The position numbers were made by a program, and so were the translations under genes. From NCBI RefSeq assembly GCF_041504345.1, contig NZ_CP167895.1, positions 124,001 through 188,000 of the forward strand: DNA of 64,000 bases, given 5' to 3'. The notes under the pieces are model-generated. The model saw only the letters and a list, made by a program, of their open reading frames with translations, had not been told where the DNA came from and did no database searches. The stretch comes from Vibrio sp. BS-M-Sm-2. Its GTDB lineage: Bacteria > Pseudomonadota > Gammaproteobacteria > Enterobacterales > Vibrionaceae. Shown here piece after piece: positions 38,775 through 46,528 of the stretch; position 1 is the first letter of the stretch, and each line of letters begins with the position of its first letter.

Positions 38775-40116
38775 AAATTTCGCCGACTTTACTCTCTAAC
38801 CACGCCCCTACGTCCTCTTTAACCATGGGGTCAGGAAGGCTCCAAGCAAACACATTCAATGTAAAATCATCGTCTTCAATAAGTAGACAAAGGGCTTCTA
38901 TTTTTTCACGCAGAACATTGATATGTTCCATCTTAGCTTTAGGCATAAATACGAAAAGAACATCACTTTTGTACTGACAACAAATATCTGAGTCTCTAAA
39001 CAAACCGTTAAGGCGCTCAGTAATTTGCTCGATCAAAGCAAACATTTTCGCATCTCCATTCTTAGATACATATTGAGCTAAATCAGGGAGATGCAGACCT
39101 AGGAGAAGATGCTCTTCTTGATGACGGATAGCGATACGATTGACCCAATCAAGGAGGTTCGAAAAATACCCGCTGTCTACTTTGCCGCGTAGGGTCAGCT
39201 CTGGAGCAGATAATTTGACGCCGTGACGAAATATATACTCGCCCTGCACACCTAATTTTAATGAATAGATTTTCCTGACAACCAACTGAGAAACATCATT
39301 CTTGGCATCACAACTAAAACAAACAGCCAAAGTCTCAGCTTCAGAAAAGGAATGAGAACAAACGTTACATGAATGAGTCTCTAACGGGCGGTCATAATCC
39401 ACACCGATATGACGAAGTTGAGTTAAACATTTAGGGCATTCCAGTTTATGGTTACGTTTAAATTGTCCTTGTTCGGCTACATGACCACAGGTGAAACAAT
39501 GTAATGAGACACGCTCGGTAATATCAATGCCTTTACATGAAGGGCACACTTCGATGTAATTCAAATGAGCACTAGCGCAGTCAGAACATACACGGACTCG
39601 ATTGATCAACTCATCATATTCAAACGTATCACGCTTGGTTTCTGACAAAACAAAACGATATGTAGAACTCAACTCTGGATAATATAAGTCGACTAAAGGG
39701 TAAGAATATATCGATTTCAGAGTCAGGGATCGATGAGGGACTAGTCGTCGATCTTGCTCTAACCCTAACCATCCAATTAAAGGGTCTAAAGCCTCCGTCG
39801 ATTCGGAAACACTGTTCAACGTTCTACTATGTTGGAGCAGTTCTTCCTCGATAGTCTCTTGATTTAAAACTCCATCAGATAAACAAACTGACAATGCGCT
39901 AGTTTCAAATACATAAATCTTCCAAGACCAAAACTTTCTGCAACGGTGAAGTTGACTTAATAAATCATCTTGTACACTGGCTTCTGTGTTTAGAAAAACC
40001 ACACCACCTAACAACTCTGGTAGTTGCTCAATATCACTTACTTGCGCAATATCAAATCGATTTTCCGTATCAACTATTGGGGTCCCAAGACAGTAAATTT
40101 TTAATTTATCTCTCAT
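38761..40116 (-). CDS. TackOD1 zinc-ribbon protein with degenerate GGDEF domain
   Basis: A 451-residue cytoplasmic protein. The N-terminal ~160 residues are not recognised. Residues ~180-285 hold five C-x2-C zinc knuckles (CSDC, CPSC, CFTC, CPKC, CNVC, then CFSC), which I match to the TackOD1 output domain described from archaeal signalling proteins. The C-terminal ~150 residues look like a GGDEF fold, but the signature position reads YKSDVLFVFMP in place of RYGGDEF, so cyclase activity is unlikely. It heads an operon with overlapping GT2 and HlyD-like genes and may regulate that synthase allosterically, possibly through a nucleotide or c-di-GMP. Role is inference. Confidence 0.75.
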   Translation of the reverse strand: MRDKLKIYCLGTPIVDTENRFDIAQVSDIEQLPELLGGVVFLNTEASVQDDLLSQLHRCRKFWSWKIYVFETSALSVCLSDGVLNQETIEEELLQHSRTLNSVSESTEALDPLIGWLGLEQDRRLVPHRSLTLKSIYSYPLVDLYYPELSSTYRFVLSETKRDTFEYDELINRVRVCSDCASAHLNYIEVCPSCKGIDITERVSLHCFTCGHVAEQGQFKRNHKLECPKCLTQLRHIGVDYDRPLETHSCNVCSHSFSEAETLAVCFSCDAKNDVSQLVVRKIYSLKLGVQGEYIFRHGVKLSAPELTLRGKVDSGYFSNLLDWVNRIAIRHQEEHLLLGLHLPDLAQYVSKNGDAKMFALIEQITERLNGLFRDSDICCQYKSDVLFVFMPKAKMEHINVLREKIEALCLLIEDDDFTLNVFAWSLPDPMVKEDVGAWLESKVGEIYAVE

Positions 40117-40480
40117 TCATTAACTCCATACTTTTGACACTTCCACCGTCAAATAAACGTAACATTCTGAATATTAATGAATGCTATTGGATTGGTCGGC
40201 CTTATACAAATACTAGATATCGATGTAAAAACAGTCCAATTATTAACCAACAATATAAAATACTGACACCATTACATTAACAACACGGAAACATAGATAT
40301 TAATGATAATTTTAAAATTATAGATAAACAGCACTCCAAAAATTGGATAGCGATACTTTTTTCAGACTAATTACATCAACTTTCGGAGCAATGCTTCTCT
40401 CTAACTCATTCAATCTTATAAATTTCTCATATCACTTCTATACTGATTCCAATCTTAATTAATTGTGTTAAAGGCAAAGG
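40117..40480. other. AT-rich divergent intergenic region
   Basis: About 364 bases between the divergent TackOD1 operon and the GWSRGG hydrolase gene. It is clearly more AT-rich than its flanks. No ORF, strong hairpin or repeat is seen; it should hold two divergent promoters and perhaps H-NS binding sites. Confidence 0.5.
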
Positions 40481-41683
40481 ATGAGCGTATTAACCGTATT
40501 CTTCTGTGGTACAGGCTCAAACTCAGAAGACAACAATCACAAAAACTATGTTTCTGGCGAATTGATTTCGACGCTAGCGAAGAATGCAACGGGCAGAGAC
40601 ATGATTGACTACATTCAAGTGGATGGCGTTGGCAGTGGCAATCAGAACGAGTGGTTGAAGCAAGGTAAGGACGACACGTATTCTGGAGTTAAGGGAACAT
40701 TGTTGGGCAAAGGCATTGATAGCAATATGCGCCATGTTCTGAATATCTTGCGTGGAAACCAACAAGATAAGAATGACTACATGAAGCGAGCGAAAGGACT
40801 GCTCAGTGAATCTCGCCCTGCAAAATCGGCTTGGCCTTTTGCAACCAACCAGAAATATCAAAATTGGTTGAAAGATTCGCAAGAACTAGCGGCTGACCTG
40901 AAACACGGCATGGCAGCACGCCAGCAGAACATCGCGATTGAGCGCCAAAGTAAACCGATTAGCCAAGTTAACATCGTGGGTTGGAGCCGCGGGGGTGTCA
41001 GTTGCTTTGAATTGGCGAACCGAATGCTCAAAGATCCCAAGCTAAGCCATATCCCAGTCAACATCTTTGCGTGTGACCCCGTTCCCGGTGGGATGAACGC
41101 ATTCAAGGATTACAAATTACTGGGCAAAAACGTCAAACAGATCGTATGTGTTTTTGCTGAAGACGAACGCTCATTAGCTTTCAAAGCGAGAATGCCACGC
41201 ATGTCCCCTTCCACTAAATATTACACTACCTATATGCCAGGCCGACACGGTACTTTGGTAGGGAATGCCAATACCTCAGGCGGAAGTAAAGGTGCGGGTT
41301 TACTTACTGGCCCCGGGCTCGTTACCCGTGATTTCATGGAAAAGGTACTAACGGGTTGGGGAACGCAACTTAAGGCGAACTCGACATTGAACATTTCTAG
41401 GCAGCGCATCATTGAGCTATACGAGCAAATGCGCAGTAATGAAGATCACTTCAATAAAATGCACGGCATGACTTACACGGCAAAGAACCGGCTGTTATGG
41501 ACAAGCAAAGATAGAATCGGTCAGCAGAGGGAGCGTCGCTATGGTATTCCAATGTATCGCTTTCAGTTCCCCGGAATCACTAACAATTACGGCGATGCCA
41601 TTAACCGTCATCACTGTGATGTATTAGCCACCAATGCTTTCGCTGCATACGGTACTTCGGCTGCGCTGCCAAACGCAGTCTGA
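40481..41683 (+). CDS. Alpha/beta hydrolase with GWSRGG elbow (Tle1/DUF2235-like)
   Basis: A 400-residue protein without signal peptide. The N-terminus TVFFCGTGSNSEDNN resembles the F-D-G-T-x-N start of DUF2235/Tle1 phospholipases, and the nucleophile elbow G-W-S-R-G-G is at residues 167-172 with Ser169. FACDPVPGG follows, as in that group where Asp is catalytic, and HHCDVLATNAF near the C-terminus may carry the His. Type VI lipase effectors share these traits, but no vgrG, immunity or chaperone gene adjoins, so it may be a stand-alone hydrolase. AAAGG precedes the ATG. The original downstream terminator was split by the IS element. Confidence 0.72.
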   Translation: MSVLTVFFCGTGSNSEDNNHKNYVSGELISTLAKNATGRDMIDYIQVDGVGSGNQNEWLKQGKDDTYSGVKGTLLGKGIDSNMRHVLNILRGNQQDKNDYMKRAKGLLSESRPAKSAWPFATNQKYQNWLKDSQELAADLKHGMAARQQNIAIERQSKPISQVNIVGWSRGGVSCFELANRMLKDPKLSHIPVNIFACDPVPGGMNAFKDYKLLGKNVKQIVCVFAEDERSLAFKARMPRMSPSTKYYTTYMPGRHGTLVGNANTSGGSKGAGLLTGPGLVTRDFMEKVLTGWGTQLKANSTLNISRQRIIELYEQMRSNEDHFNKMHGMTYTAKNRLLWTSKDRIGQQRERRYGIPMYRFQFPGITNNYGDAINRHHCDVLATNAFAAYGTSAALPNAV

Positions 41684-41739
41684 TAATCATGCTTTGTTAA
41701 ACACATTTCAGGACGGGACAACCTAAGCAAAAAAAGAGC

Positions 41740-41751
41740 TCAACTATGTGA
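41740..41751. repeat. Target-site duplication, left copy
   Basis: TCAACTATGTGA flanks the IS on the left and is repeated exactly at 43188-43199. A 12-bp duplication fits IS4-family behaviour. The outer GA could instead belong to the IS end, giving a shorter duplication. Confidence 0.88.
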
Positions 41752-41753
41752 GT

Positions 41754-41786
41754 AATGCCAGTCAGTTAAGCTGACTGGCATTTTTT
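41754..41786 (+). terminator. Terminator formed by the IS left end
   Basis: AATGCCAGTCAG-TTAAG-CTGACTGGCATT followed by TTTT. It overlaps the left inverted repeat and the transposase stop codon, and would stop transcription entering from the upstream hydrolase gene. Confidence 0.8.
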
Positions 41787-43093
41787 CTGTTTGTTGCATA
41801 TTTCTTGGGTTTCAGTTTTACCCAGCGAGGATAGCTTCTATCTTCTCTTCGGGGTGGTAGGATAAACATAGATACTTGCTGTAATAACACTTCATAGTGT
41901 TTAGGTAGTTTTCCCGGGCTCGTTAAAGGTAAAGCAGCGAAGTATTGAGTCACAGCCATGGCACTACTCGTAAAGCTTAATTGATTCGGCCAGATGCTAT
42001 CTAACTTACTCGCTGCTTTTGTCATAACCTGCCTTATAAGGTTATAGGCTAACAAAATTCCCCAGAGCTCCTGTTTGACCATATCTGGCCGCTTACTTCG
42101 CAATGTATACTCACTATCCAGCAAGGTTTGCTTCATTTCCCGATAGCCTAATTCGATCTCCCAACGATAGCGATAGAGCTCTACGATGTCTTCACCAGGA
42201 AAGCGCAACCCATCACACATTGATGTAAGTACCTGATATTCCTTACCCTTGATAATTTTCGATACTAACCTTGCTTCTATTGTCTCAGGGAGATCACTGA
42301 ACTTCTTTCTTGCCTGAGGTGTTGTTTTTATGGCAACGATAGCGTCACTCCGGCTGTATTTATGGACGACTTCATACTGAAAGTCCTTTCTCACAGGGAG
42401 CATCCAATGCCTTTCTTGACCTACTTTGTTCCAACGATTAAGCAGCCCTAAAGAGTAATATCCTTTATCAAAAATAGTCAGAGAATGATTTGGTGTTTGC
42501 TCGATGAGCTCTTCTGCGAGCCGCATTTCGCTGGTGCGATAGTCAGAGAATGCACTATCGATTAGTTGATGACTTGTAAGCTCCATCAAGCAAACCATAC
42601 GTACCTTAGGGTAAATATTTTCAGATGATTGATTACGCTGTGCTTTAAATTCTTGATGATTTTCAGGTGTATCTGTTGTTCTCCAAACGACACCATCGAC
42701 GGAGAGAAGGTTTAATCCACACCAAGTTTCGAAGTTAGACGCTTGATAGCTATGCGCTGCCATCTTCTTAAAGACTTGCTTTACACCTTCTTCACCTAAT
42801 CTCTGCCTCGCTTGAACAACAGCACTTGGTGCAACAAAGCGTTGTTTGTCTGGCAGGACAATATCGAGTTGGTTAGCGATATCCCAAACAGATTGTTGAC
42901 GAAAGAGACTCATTCCAACAACGGACCAAAGTACTGCTTCCAAAGGTAACCGCCTTCTTCTAACGGTTGCTACGCCAGCTTGCTCAAAGCCTTGCTGGAT
43001 AAGCTCTGGACTAAGAATGTCAGAGTATTTGTCAAAGTGATGGAAGGTATTACATGACCGAAAAGTATTAGCAAGTTGGCTTTCTAAAGACAT
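41762..43093 (-). CDS. IS4-family transposase
   Basis: A 443-residue DDE transposase, full length for IS4 elements. The N-terminal ~100 residues match the IS4 N-terminal domain (SPELIQQGFEQAGVATVRRRRLPLEAVLWSVVGMSLF). Catalytic residues: first Asp in LLSVDGVVWRT, second in LTIFDKGYYS, and the Y-(2)-R-(3)-E-(6)-K signature in YRYRWEIELGYREMK with the catalytic Glu. No frameshift is visible, so it should be active. The start codon follows a hairpin that can occlude the ribosome-binding site (GGAAA in the loop) in read-through transcripts. Confidence 0.95.
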   Translation of the reverse strand: MSLESQLANTFRSCNTFHHFDKYSDILSPELIQQGFEQAGVATVRRRRLPLEAVLWSVVGMSLFRQQSVWDIANQLDIVLPDKQRFVAPSAVVQARQRLGEEGVKQVFKKMAAHSYQASNFETWCGLNLLSVDGVVWRTTDTPENHQEFKAQRNQSSENIYPKVRMVCLMELTSHQLIDSAFSDYRTSEMRLAEELIEQTPNHSLTIFDKGYYSLGLLNRWNKVGQERHWMLPVRKDFQYEVVHKYSRSDAIVAIKTTPQARKKFSDLPETIEARLVSKIIKGKEYQVLTSMCDGLRFPGEDIVELYRYRWEIELGYREMKQTLLDSEYTLRSKRPDMVKQELWGILLAYNLIRQVMTKAASKLDSIWPNQLSFTSSAMAVTQYFAALPLTSPGKLPKHYEVLLQQVSMFILPPRREDRSYPRWVKLKPKKYATNRKNASQLN

Positions 43094-43095
43094 AA

Positions 43096-43129
43096 AAAAT
43101 CCGATATTAGTTTCCTAATATCGGATTTT
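43096..43129. promoter_or_regulatory. 15-bp hairpin upstream of transposase start
   Basis: AAAATCCGATATTAG and CTAATATCGGATTTT are perfect arms with a TTTC loop, ending 3 bases before the transposase ATG. Read on the minus strand GGAAA lies in the loop. IS10/IS50-type protection from impinging transcription is the likely role. Confidence 0.7.
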
Positions 43130-43187
43130 GAAGCCTTTTGAGGATCGGTCAAATGATCTCACAAATTTCTTAACTGATCGGCATTAC

Positions 43188-43199
43188 TCAACTATGTGA
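43188..43199. repeat. Target-site duplication, right copy
   Basis: Exact repeat of TCAACTATGTGA from 41740-41751. Joining the flanks without the IS restores AAAAGAGCTCA...TGAGCTCTTTT, a terminator whose loop was the target. Confidence 0.88.
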
Positions 43200-43256
43200 G
43201 CTCTTTTAATTGTCTATCTCTTGGTATCTGTGGTGTTATCTCAGAATCAGACCTGA

Positions 43257-44357
43257 TTAACCAAAGATGAAGCTGTATAGGAAGCCTGCACCCATCGCCA
43301 TGCTTAGGATAACGAATAGGAATGCTGCAATCATTTGGTTCTTGAAGATTGATTTAAGCAGGATAACTTCCGTCAAACTTGCACCTGCACTACCAATGAT
43401 CAATGCCATTACTGAACCCAGCGCCATACCTTTCTGTACTAGAGCTGCACTTAATGGGATTACCGCTTCAGCACGAATGTACAGTGGAATACCAATCACG
43501 GCAGCTACTGGAATCGCATACCACATACCTTCACCAGCGTACTGTGCAATTAGGTCTGTAGGAATGAAGCCGTAGATGAATGAACCAATCGCGATACCCA
43601 TCATTAGGTAAGGGAAAACTTGTTTGAAGTCTTTCCAAGTTGAGAACCAAATTCTCATCCAACGACTAGGTTCTTTCTTCTCTACGATTTCAGCTGTTGC
43701 GCTTCCATCCGCTGAACAGCATGAAACCGTTACTTGTGGCTCTTCTTTTTTAGAATCGCAGCAAGATGTCTCTTTCGCCATTACGGGTGCAGGTTCGCCA
43801 CATGCACTTGTACCACATGAAGATTCTGCTTTAACCGGTGCGGCTTTCTTAGGAGCAGAGTCACCACAGCTAGTGCCACAGCTTGAAGCTGAACCTGTTG
43901 ATTCATACGCTTCAGGTTTTACGTAACGCTCAAAGCCAAGCTTCTCAAGTGCGTAACCAGCCACTACAGATACCGTCATTGCTACAAGGAAGTAGAACAC
44001 AGCGACTTGCCAACCGAACGTAATCACGAACAAACCAATGATCACTGGGTTCAATAGTGGGCTACCGAATAGGAACACCATCATTGGACCGAAACCCGCT
44101 CTTGCACGCAGCAATCCTTTTAAGAAAGGAATGGTCGAACATGAACAGAAAGGTGTAATTGCCCCCAGTAGTGCTGCTACTACATAACCCTTACCATTAC
44201 GTGAGCTCAGGATAGATTGAATCTTTTCTGGTGTAAGGAACTCTTGAAGAATCCCAACAATGTAGCTGATCGCTAAGAAAAGGATAATTAGCTCTACTGC
44301 TAAGAAAGCGAACATATCAAGTGCGTCTTTTAGCATTGTTAACATTTCATTGCTCAT
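43257..44357 (-). CDS. Putative permease (UPF0718/ArsP-like) with Cys-rich loop
   Basis: A 366-residue inner-membrane permease with about 8-10 helices. The family motif PFCSCSTIPFLKGLL is near residue 70, and a second copy-like region SLTEVILLKSIF is near the C-terminus. Between the two membrane halves lies a cytoplasmic loop of about 60 residues with many Cys in pairs (SSCGTSCGDS, SSCGTSACG, TSCCDS, VSCCSA), suited to binding a soft metal or metalloid. The start ATG 44357 has GGAG at good spacing; the upstream ATG 44408 does not. Divergent from ArsR and SigZ with three matched operators. Substrate unproved; organoarsenical, metal or thiol compounds are options. Confidence 0.84.
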   Translation of the reverse strand: MSNEMLTMLKDALDMFAFLAVELIILFLAISYIVGILQEFLTPEKIQSILSSRNGKGYVVAALLGAITPFCSCSTIPFLKGLLRARAGFGPMMVFLFGSPLLNPVIIGLFVITFGWQVAVFYFLVAMTVSVVAGYALEKLGFERYVKPEAYESTGSASSCGTSCGDSAPKKAAPVKAESSCGTSACGEPAPVMAKETSCCDSKKEEPQVTVSCCSADGSATAEIVEKKEPSRWMRIWFSTWKDFKQVFPYLMMGIAIGSFIYGFIPTDLIAQYAGEGMWYAIPVAAVIGIPLYIRAEAVIPLSAALVQKGMALGSVMALIIGSAGASLTEVILLKSIFKNQMIAAFLFVILSMAMGAGFLYSFIFG

Positions 44358-44414
44358 AATTAACTCCAAACTGGATTGAAGGTCGGGCTCTATGAGAAAA
44401 GTAACCAACCCTTA

Positions 44415-44434
44415 ATTTCGAATATTCTCGAATT
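44415..44434. promoter_or_regulatory. Candidate ArsR operator 1
   Basis: ATTTCGAATATTCTCGAATT: half-sites TTTCGA / TCGAA(T) with the same 20-bp layout as the next two sites; weakest of the three, nearest the permease. Confidence 0.5.
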
Positions 44435-44464
44435 ATAGAAATAAACAGCTCCAGATCAAGCTTT

Positions 44465-44484
44465 ATTTCGATAAAAATCGAAAT
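44465..44484. promoter_or_regulatory. Candidate ArsR operator 2
   Basis: ATTTCGATAAAAATCGAAAT is a perfect 8+8 inverted repeat with a 4-base centre, in the divergent promoter region. Confidence 0.75.
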
Positions 44485-44551
44485 GATTTTCTAAAACACA
44501 TTTTTTCAATGACTTACACAGCCACCGTTTTTAAATTTGAATTCGACATAC

Positions 44552-44571
44552 ATTTCGACTAACATCGAAAT
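44552..44571. promoter_or_regulatory. Candidate ArsR operator 3
   Basis: ATTTCGACTAACATCGAAAT repeats the ATTTCGA...TCGAAAT arms, 20 bases before the arsR start codon. Confidence 0.75.
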
Positions 44572-44590
44572 TAAATCTTGAGGAGTTAAT

Positions 44591-44887
44591 ATGAACTTAG
44601 AAGTCGTTGCGAAAGCACTTAAAGAGTTGGGGCACCCTATTCGCCTAACCATTTATAAGAGTGTCGTTAAAGCTGGCTATCAAGGCATTGCAGTTGGCGG
44701 CCTACAAGAAGAACTAGGCATTCCCGGTTCTACCTTGTCTCACCACATATCAAGCTTGGCGTCTGCGGGCCTAATCAGCCAAAGACGAGAAGGAAGAACT
44801 CTATTCTGCGTGGCGGAGTATGAGTGTCTAGAAGGCGTGATTGATTTCTTACAAGACGAGTGTTGCGTGAATGAACAGTGCAACTGA
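44591..44887 (+). CDS. ArsR-family metalloregulator
   Basis: A 98-residue winged-helix repressor. KALKELGHPIRLTIYKSVVKAGYQGIAVGGLQEELGIPGSTLSHHISSLASAGLISQRREGRTLF carries the whole ArsR/SmtB DNA-binding core. Unlike classic ArsR there is no ELCVCDL motif; instead the C-terminus ends in a Cys pair and a further Cys (DECCVNEQCN) that could bind metal or sense thiols. GAGGAG precedes ATG 44591. Three similar inverted repeats upstream are probable operators shared with the divergent permease. It overlaps sigZ by 17 bases, so they are co-translated. Confidence 0.9.
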   Translation: MNLEVVAKALKELGHPIRLTIYKSVVKAGYQGIAVGGLQEELGIPGSTLSHHISSLASAGLISQRREGRTLFCVAEYECLEGVIDFLQDECCVNEQCN

Positions 44888-45485
44888 TGCACCTTTGAAC
44901 GGGGCACCTTTGAATAAGGCACCTTTGAAGCTCGAACAAGTTTGGGCCGAGTATCAGCAAGCATTAAAGTCATTCCTGCATTCAAAGGTCAACAATTCTG
45001 CGGATGTAGACGACTTGCTCCAAGATATCTTGATTAAGACCTATCAGAACTTAGACAAAGTCCAAGATGCGAGCAGTGTTAAGGCTTGGCTGTTCCAGTT
45101 AGCCAACAACACCATCATCGATTTCTACCGTAAGCATGCACGCCAACAACGTGATAGCCAAATTGATGCTGAAGATCTGTGGTTTACCGATTTAGACCAC
45201 GACTCTGAATTTAAGCAGAAGCTCTCATTGTGTATTGAACCTTTTATTCAGGCACTGCCAGAACAAAGTTCATCGCTACTGCTTGCTGTCGATATCAAAG
45301 GCCAAAGCCAAAAAGAGATCGCAGAGGCTCAAAACATCAGCTACTCAACCGTTAAGTCTCGTGTTCAGAAAAGTCGCGGGGATCTTAAGAACTTGTTTGA
45401 AGAGTGCTGTAACCTGTCACTTGATCAACAAGGCAATGTGATTGATTGCGAGCTTAAGCCGGACGCTAGCTGCGGCAAGTGTTAA
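44871..45485 (+). CDS. sigZ: ECF RNA polymerase sigma factor SigZ
   Basis: A 204-residue ECF sigma factor. Region 2 reads LEQVWAEYQQALKSFLHSKVNNSADVDDLLQDILIKTYQNLDKVQ... VKAWLFQLANNTIIDFYRK; region 4 reads LPEQSSSLLLAVDIKGQSQKEIAEAQNISYSTVKSRVQKSRGDL. The C-terminal extension with ECCN... CELKPDASCGKC is Cys rich, a SigZ trait that may bind metal in place of an anti-sigma factor. The N-terminus holds three APLN-type repeats. It overlaps arsR by 17 bases. Its regulon is unknown. Confidence 0.9.
   Translation: MNSATDAPLNGAPLNKAPLKLEQVWAEYQQALKSFLHSKVNNSADVDDLLQDILIKTYQNLDKVQDASSVKAWLFQLANNTIIDFYRKHARQQRDSQIDAEDLWFTDLDHDSEFKQKLSLCIEPFIQALPEQSSSLLLAVDIKGQSQKEIAEAQNISYSTVKSRVQKSRGDLKNLFEECCNLSLDQQGNVIDCELKPDASCGKC
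44889..44933 (+). repeat. Three 15-bp tandem repeats inside sigZ
   Basis: GCACCTTTGAA begins three in-frame 15-base units (44889, 44904, 44919), encoding APLNG, APLNK, APLKL at the sigma factor's N-terminus. Number could vary by slippage without frame loss. Confidence 0.8.
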
Positions 45486-45517
45486 TCGTTACATCGAATC
45501 CGTTATTTCAATAGAAC

Positions 45518-45545
45518 AAAGCCAGCAATTGATGCTGGCTTTGTT
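45518..45545 (+). terminator. Terminator of the arsR-sigZ operon
   Basis: AAAGCCAGC-AATTGAT-GCTGGCTTT followed by GTTGTTTT, about 35 bases after the sigZ stop. Confidence 0.8.
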
Positions 45546-45622
45546 GTTTTCATAATCTGCAAATCACGCTTTACTTAAGCAAATCTAAAGCTTAAGCGAA
45601 TCGAGTGTTTGATCGAACCGAA

Positions 45623-46237
45623 CTATGCTGCTTCCGCTTTTACCACAGGTTGATAGCGCCCCGGTTTATGGTTCATTGCTAGAATCAAGTTGGTGACTAT
45701 CGCACCAAGCACAGACAGGAGAACCAGTGACACATCAACAATAAACAGTGAAAGCACAACAATCGTACAGTCTAATGCCATCTGAACCTTGCCCGCACGA
45801 ATTCCAAAACGTTCTTGTAGGAACAGCGCCAGAATGTTGAAGCCACCTAAGCTCATCTTATGACGGAAGATCACCAGCATGCCGGTACCAATCAAGCCGC
45901 CACCAAGTAAAGCTGCATACAATGCATGAATTTCGGCAATTTGAATCACGTGATACAAGTGATCCACGGCGAACGAAACAATCGAAACCGCGATAAACGT
46001 ATTGATGGTGAAGCGCCAGCCCATACGAGCGACCGACAAAATATAGAAAGGTAAGTTAAGTGCGAAGAACACTTGGCCAAAGCTTAGGTCTGTTACTTTG
46101 GTAATGAAGATCGCTAGACCAGCCGTGCCTCCGGTGAGCAAACCGACTTGGTTGAAAAAGATAACGCCGAGTGAAACTAGTGCGCTACCTAAGAGCAGTG
46201 CCAGTAAATTTTCGCGAAGGTTATGATCTTTATCCAT
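45623..46237 (-). CDS. YitT-family membrane protein, short form
   Basis: A 204-residue inner-membrane protein with five to six helices from the YitT (DUF161) family: LLALLLGSALVSLGVIFFNQVGLLTGGTAGLAIFITKVTDLSFGQVFFALNLPFYIL is the diagnostic start. The Firmicutes YitT proteins have a C-terminal cytoplasmic DUF2179 domain of about 80 residues, absent here. Function is unknown; related proteins have been linked to transport. ATG 46237 with AGGGAGAG upstream is chosen over ATG 46267. Monocistronic. Confidence 0.85.
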   Translation of the reverse strand: MDKDHNLRENLLALLLGSALVSLGVIFFNQVGLLTGGTAGLAIFITKVTDLSFGQVFFALNLPFYILSVARMGWRFTINTFIAVSIVSFAVDHLYHVIQIAEIHALYAALLGGGLIGTGMLVIFRHKMSLGGFNILALFLQERFGIRAGKVQMALDCTIVVLSLFIVDVSLVLLSVLGAIVTNLILAMNHKPGRYQPVVKAEAA

Positions 46238-46528
46238 GTGAATGACTCTCCCTGAATCTTTTAACATCGCGTTTCAGTAGTTTTGAAACGATTTATGCCC
46301 AAATTTACGATGTTTGACAGATAAGTCGAGTAAATGGCCAATGTTGATTAGTGATTAGTTTGTATATTAGTTTTTACAGTTTTGTGAAATCTTCAATTAA
46401 ACAGACAGTTACAATCTTGCATTTGGACTTTCATTCTTAATTACATACTTCTATCTATTAACCAGCAAACTTCGAGTTTTCCTATTTATTGGTCACGTTT
46501 TACCCTAATTCTAACGACGCATAAAACC

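Larger units (their letters stand above)
41752..43187 (-). mobile_element. IS4-family insertion sequence, complete (1436 bp)
   Basis: Ends are defined by imperfect inverted repeats GTAATGCCAGTCAGTTAAG (left) and the reverse complement of CTTAACTGATCGGCATTAC (right), with about two mismatches, and by a 12-bp direct duplication outside. It carries one intact transposase gene. Internal control elements include a terminator in the left end (41754-41786) and a 15-bp hairpin before the transposase start. It inserted into the loop of a former terminator between the hydrolase gene and the permease gene. Exact duplication and intact ORF suggest recent insertion. Confidence 0.93.
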
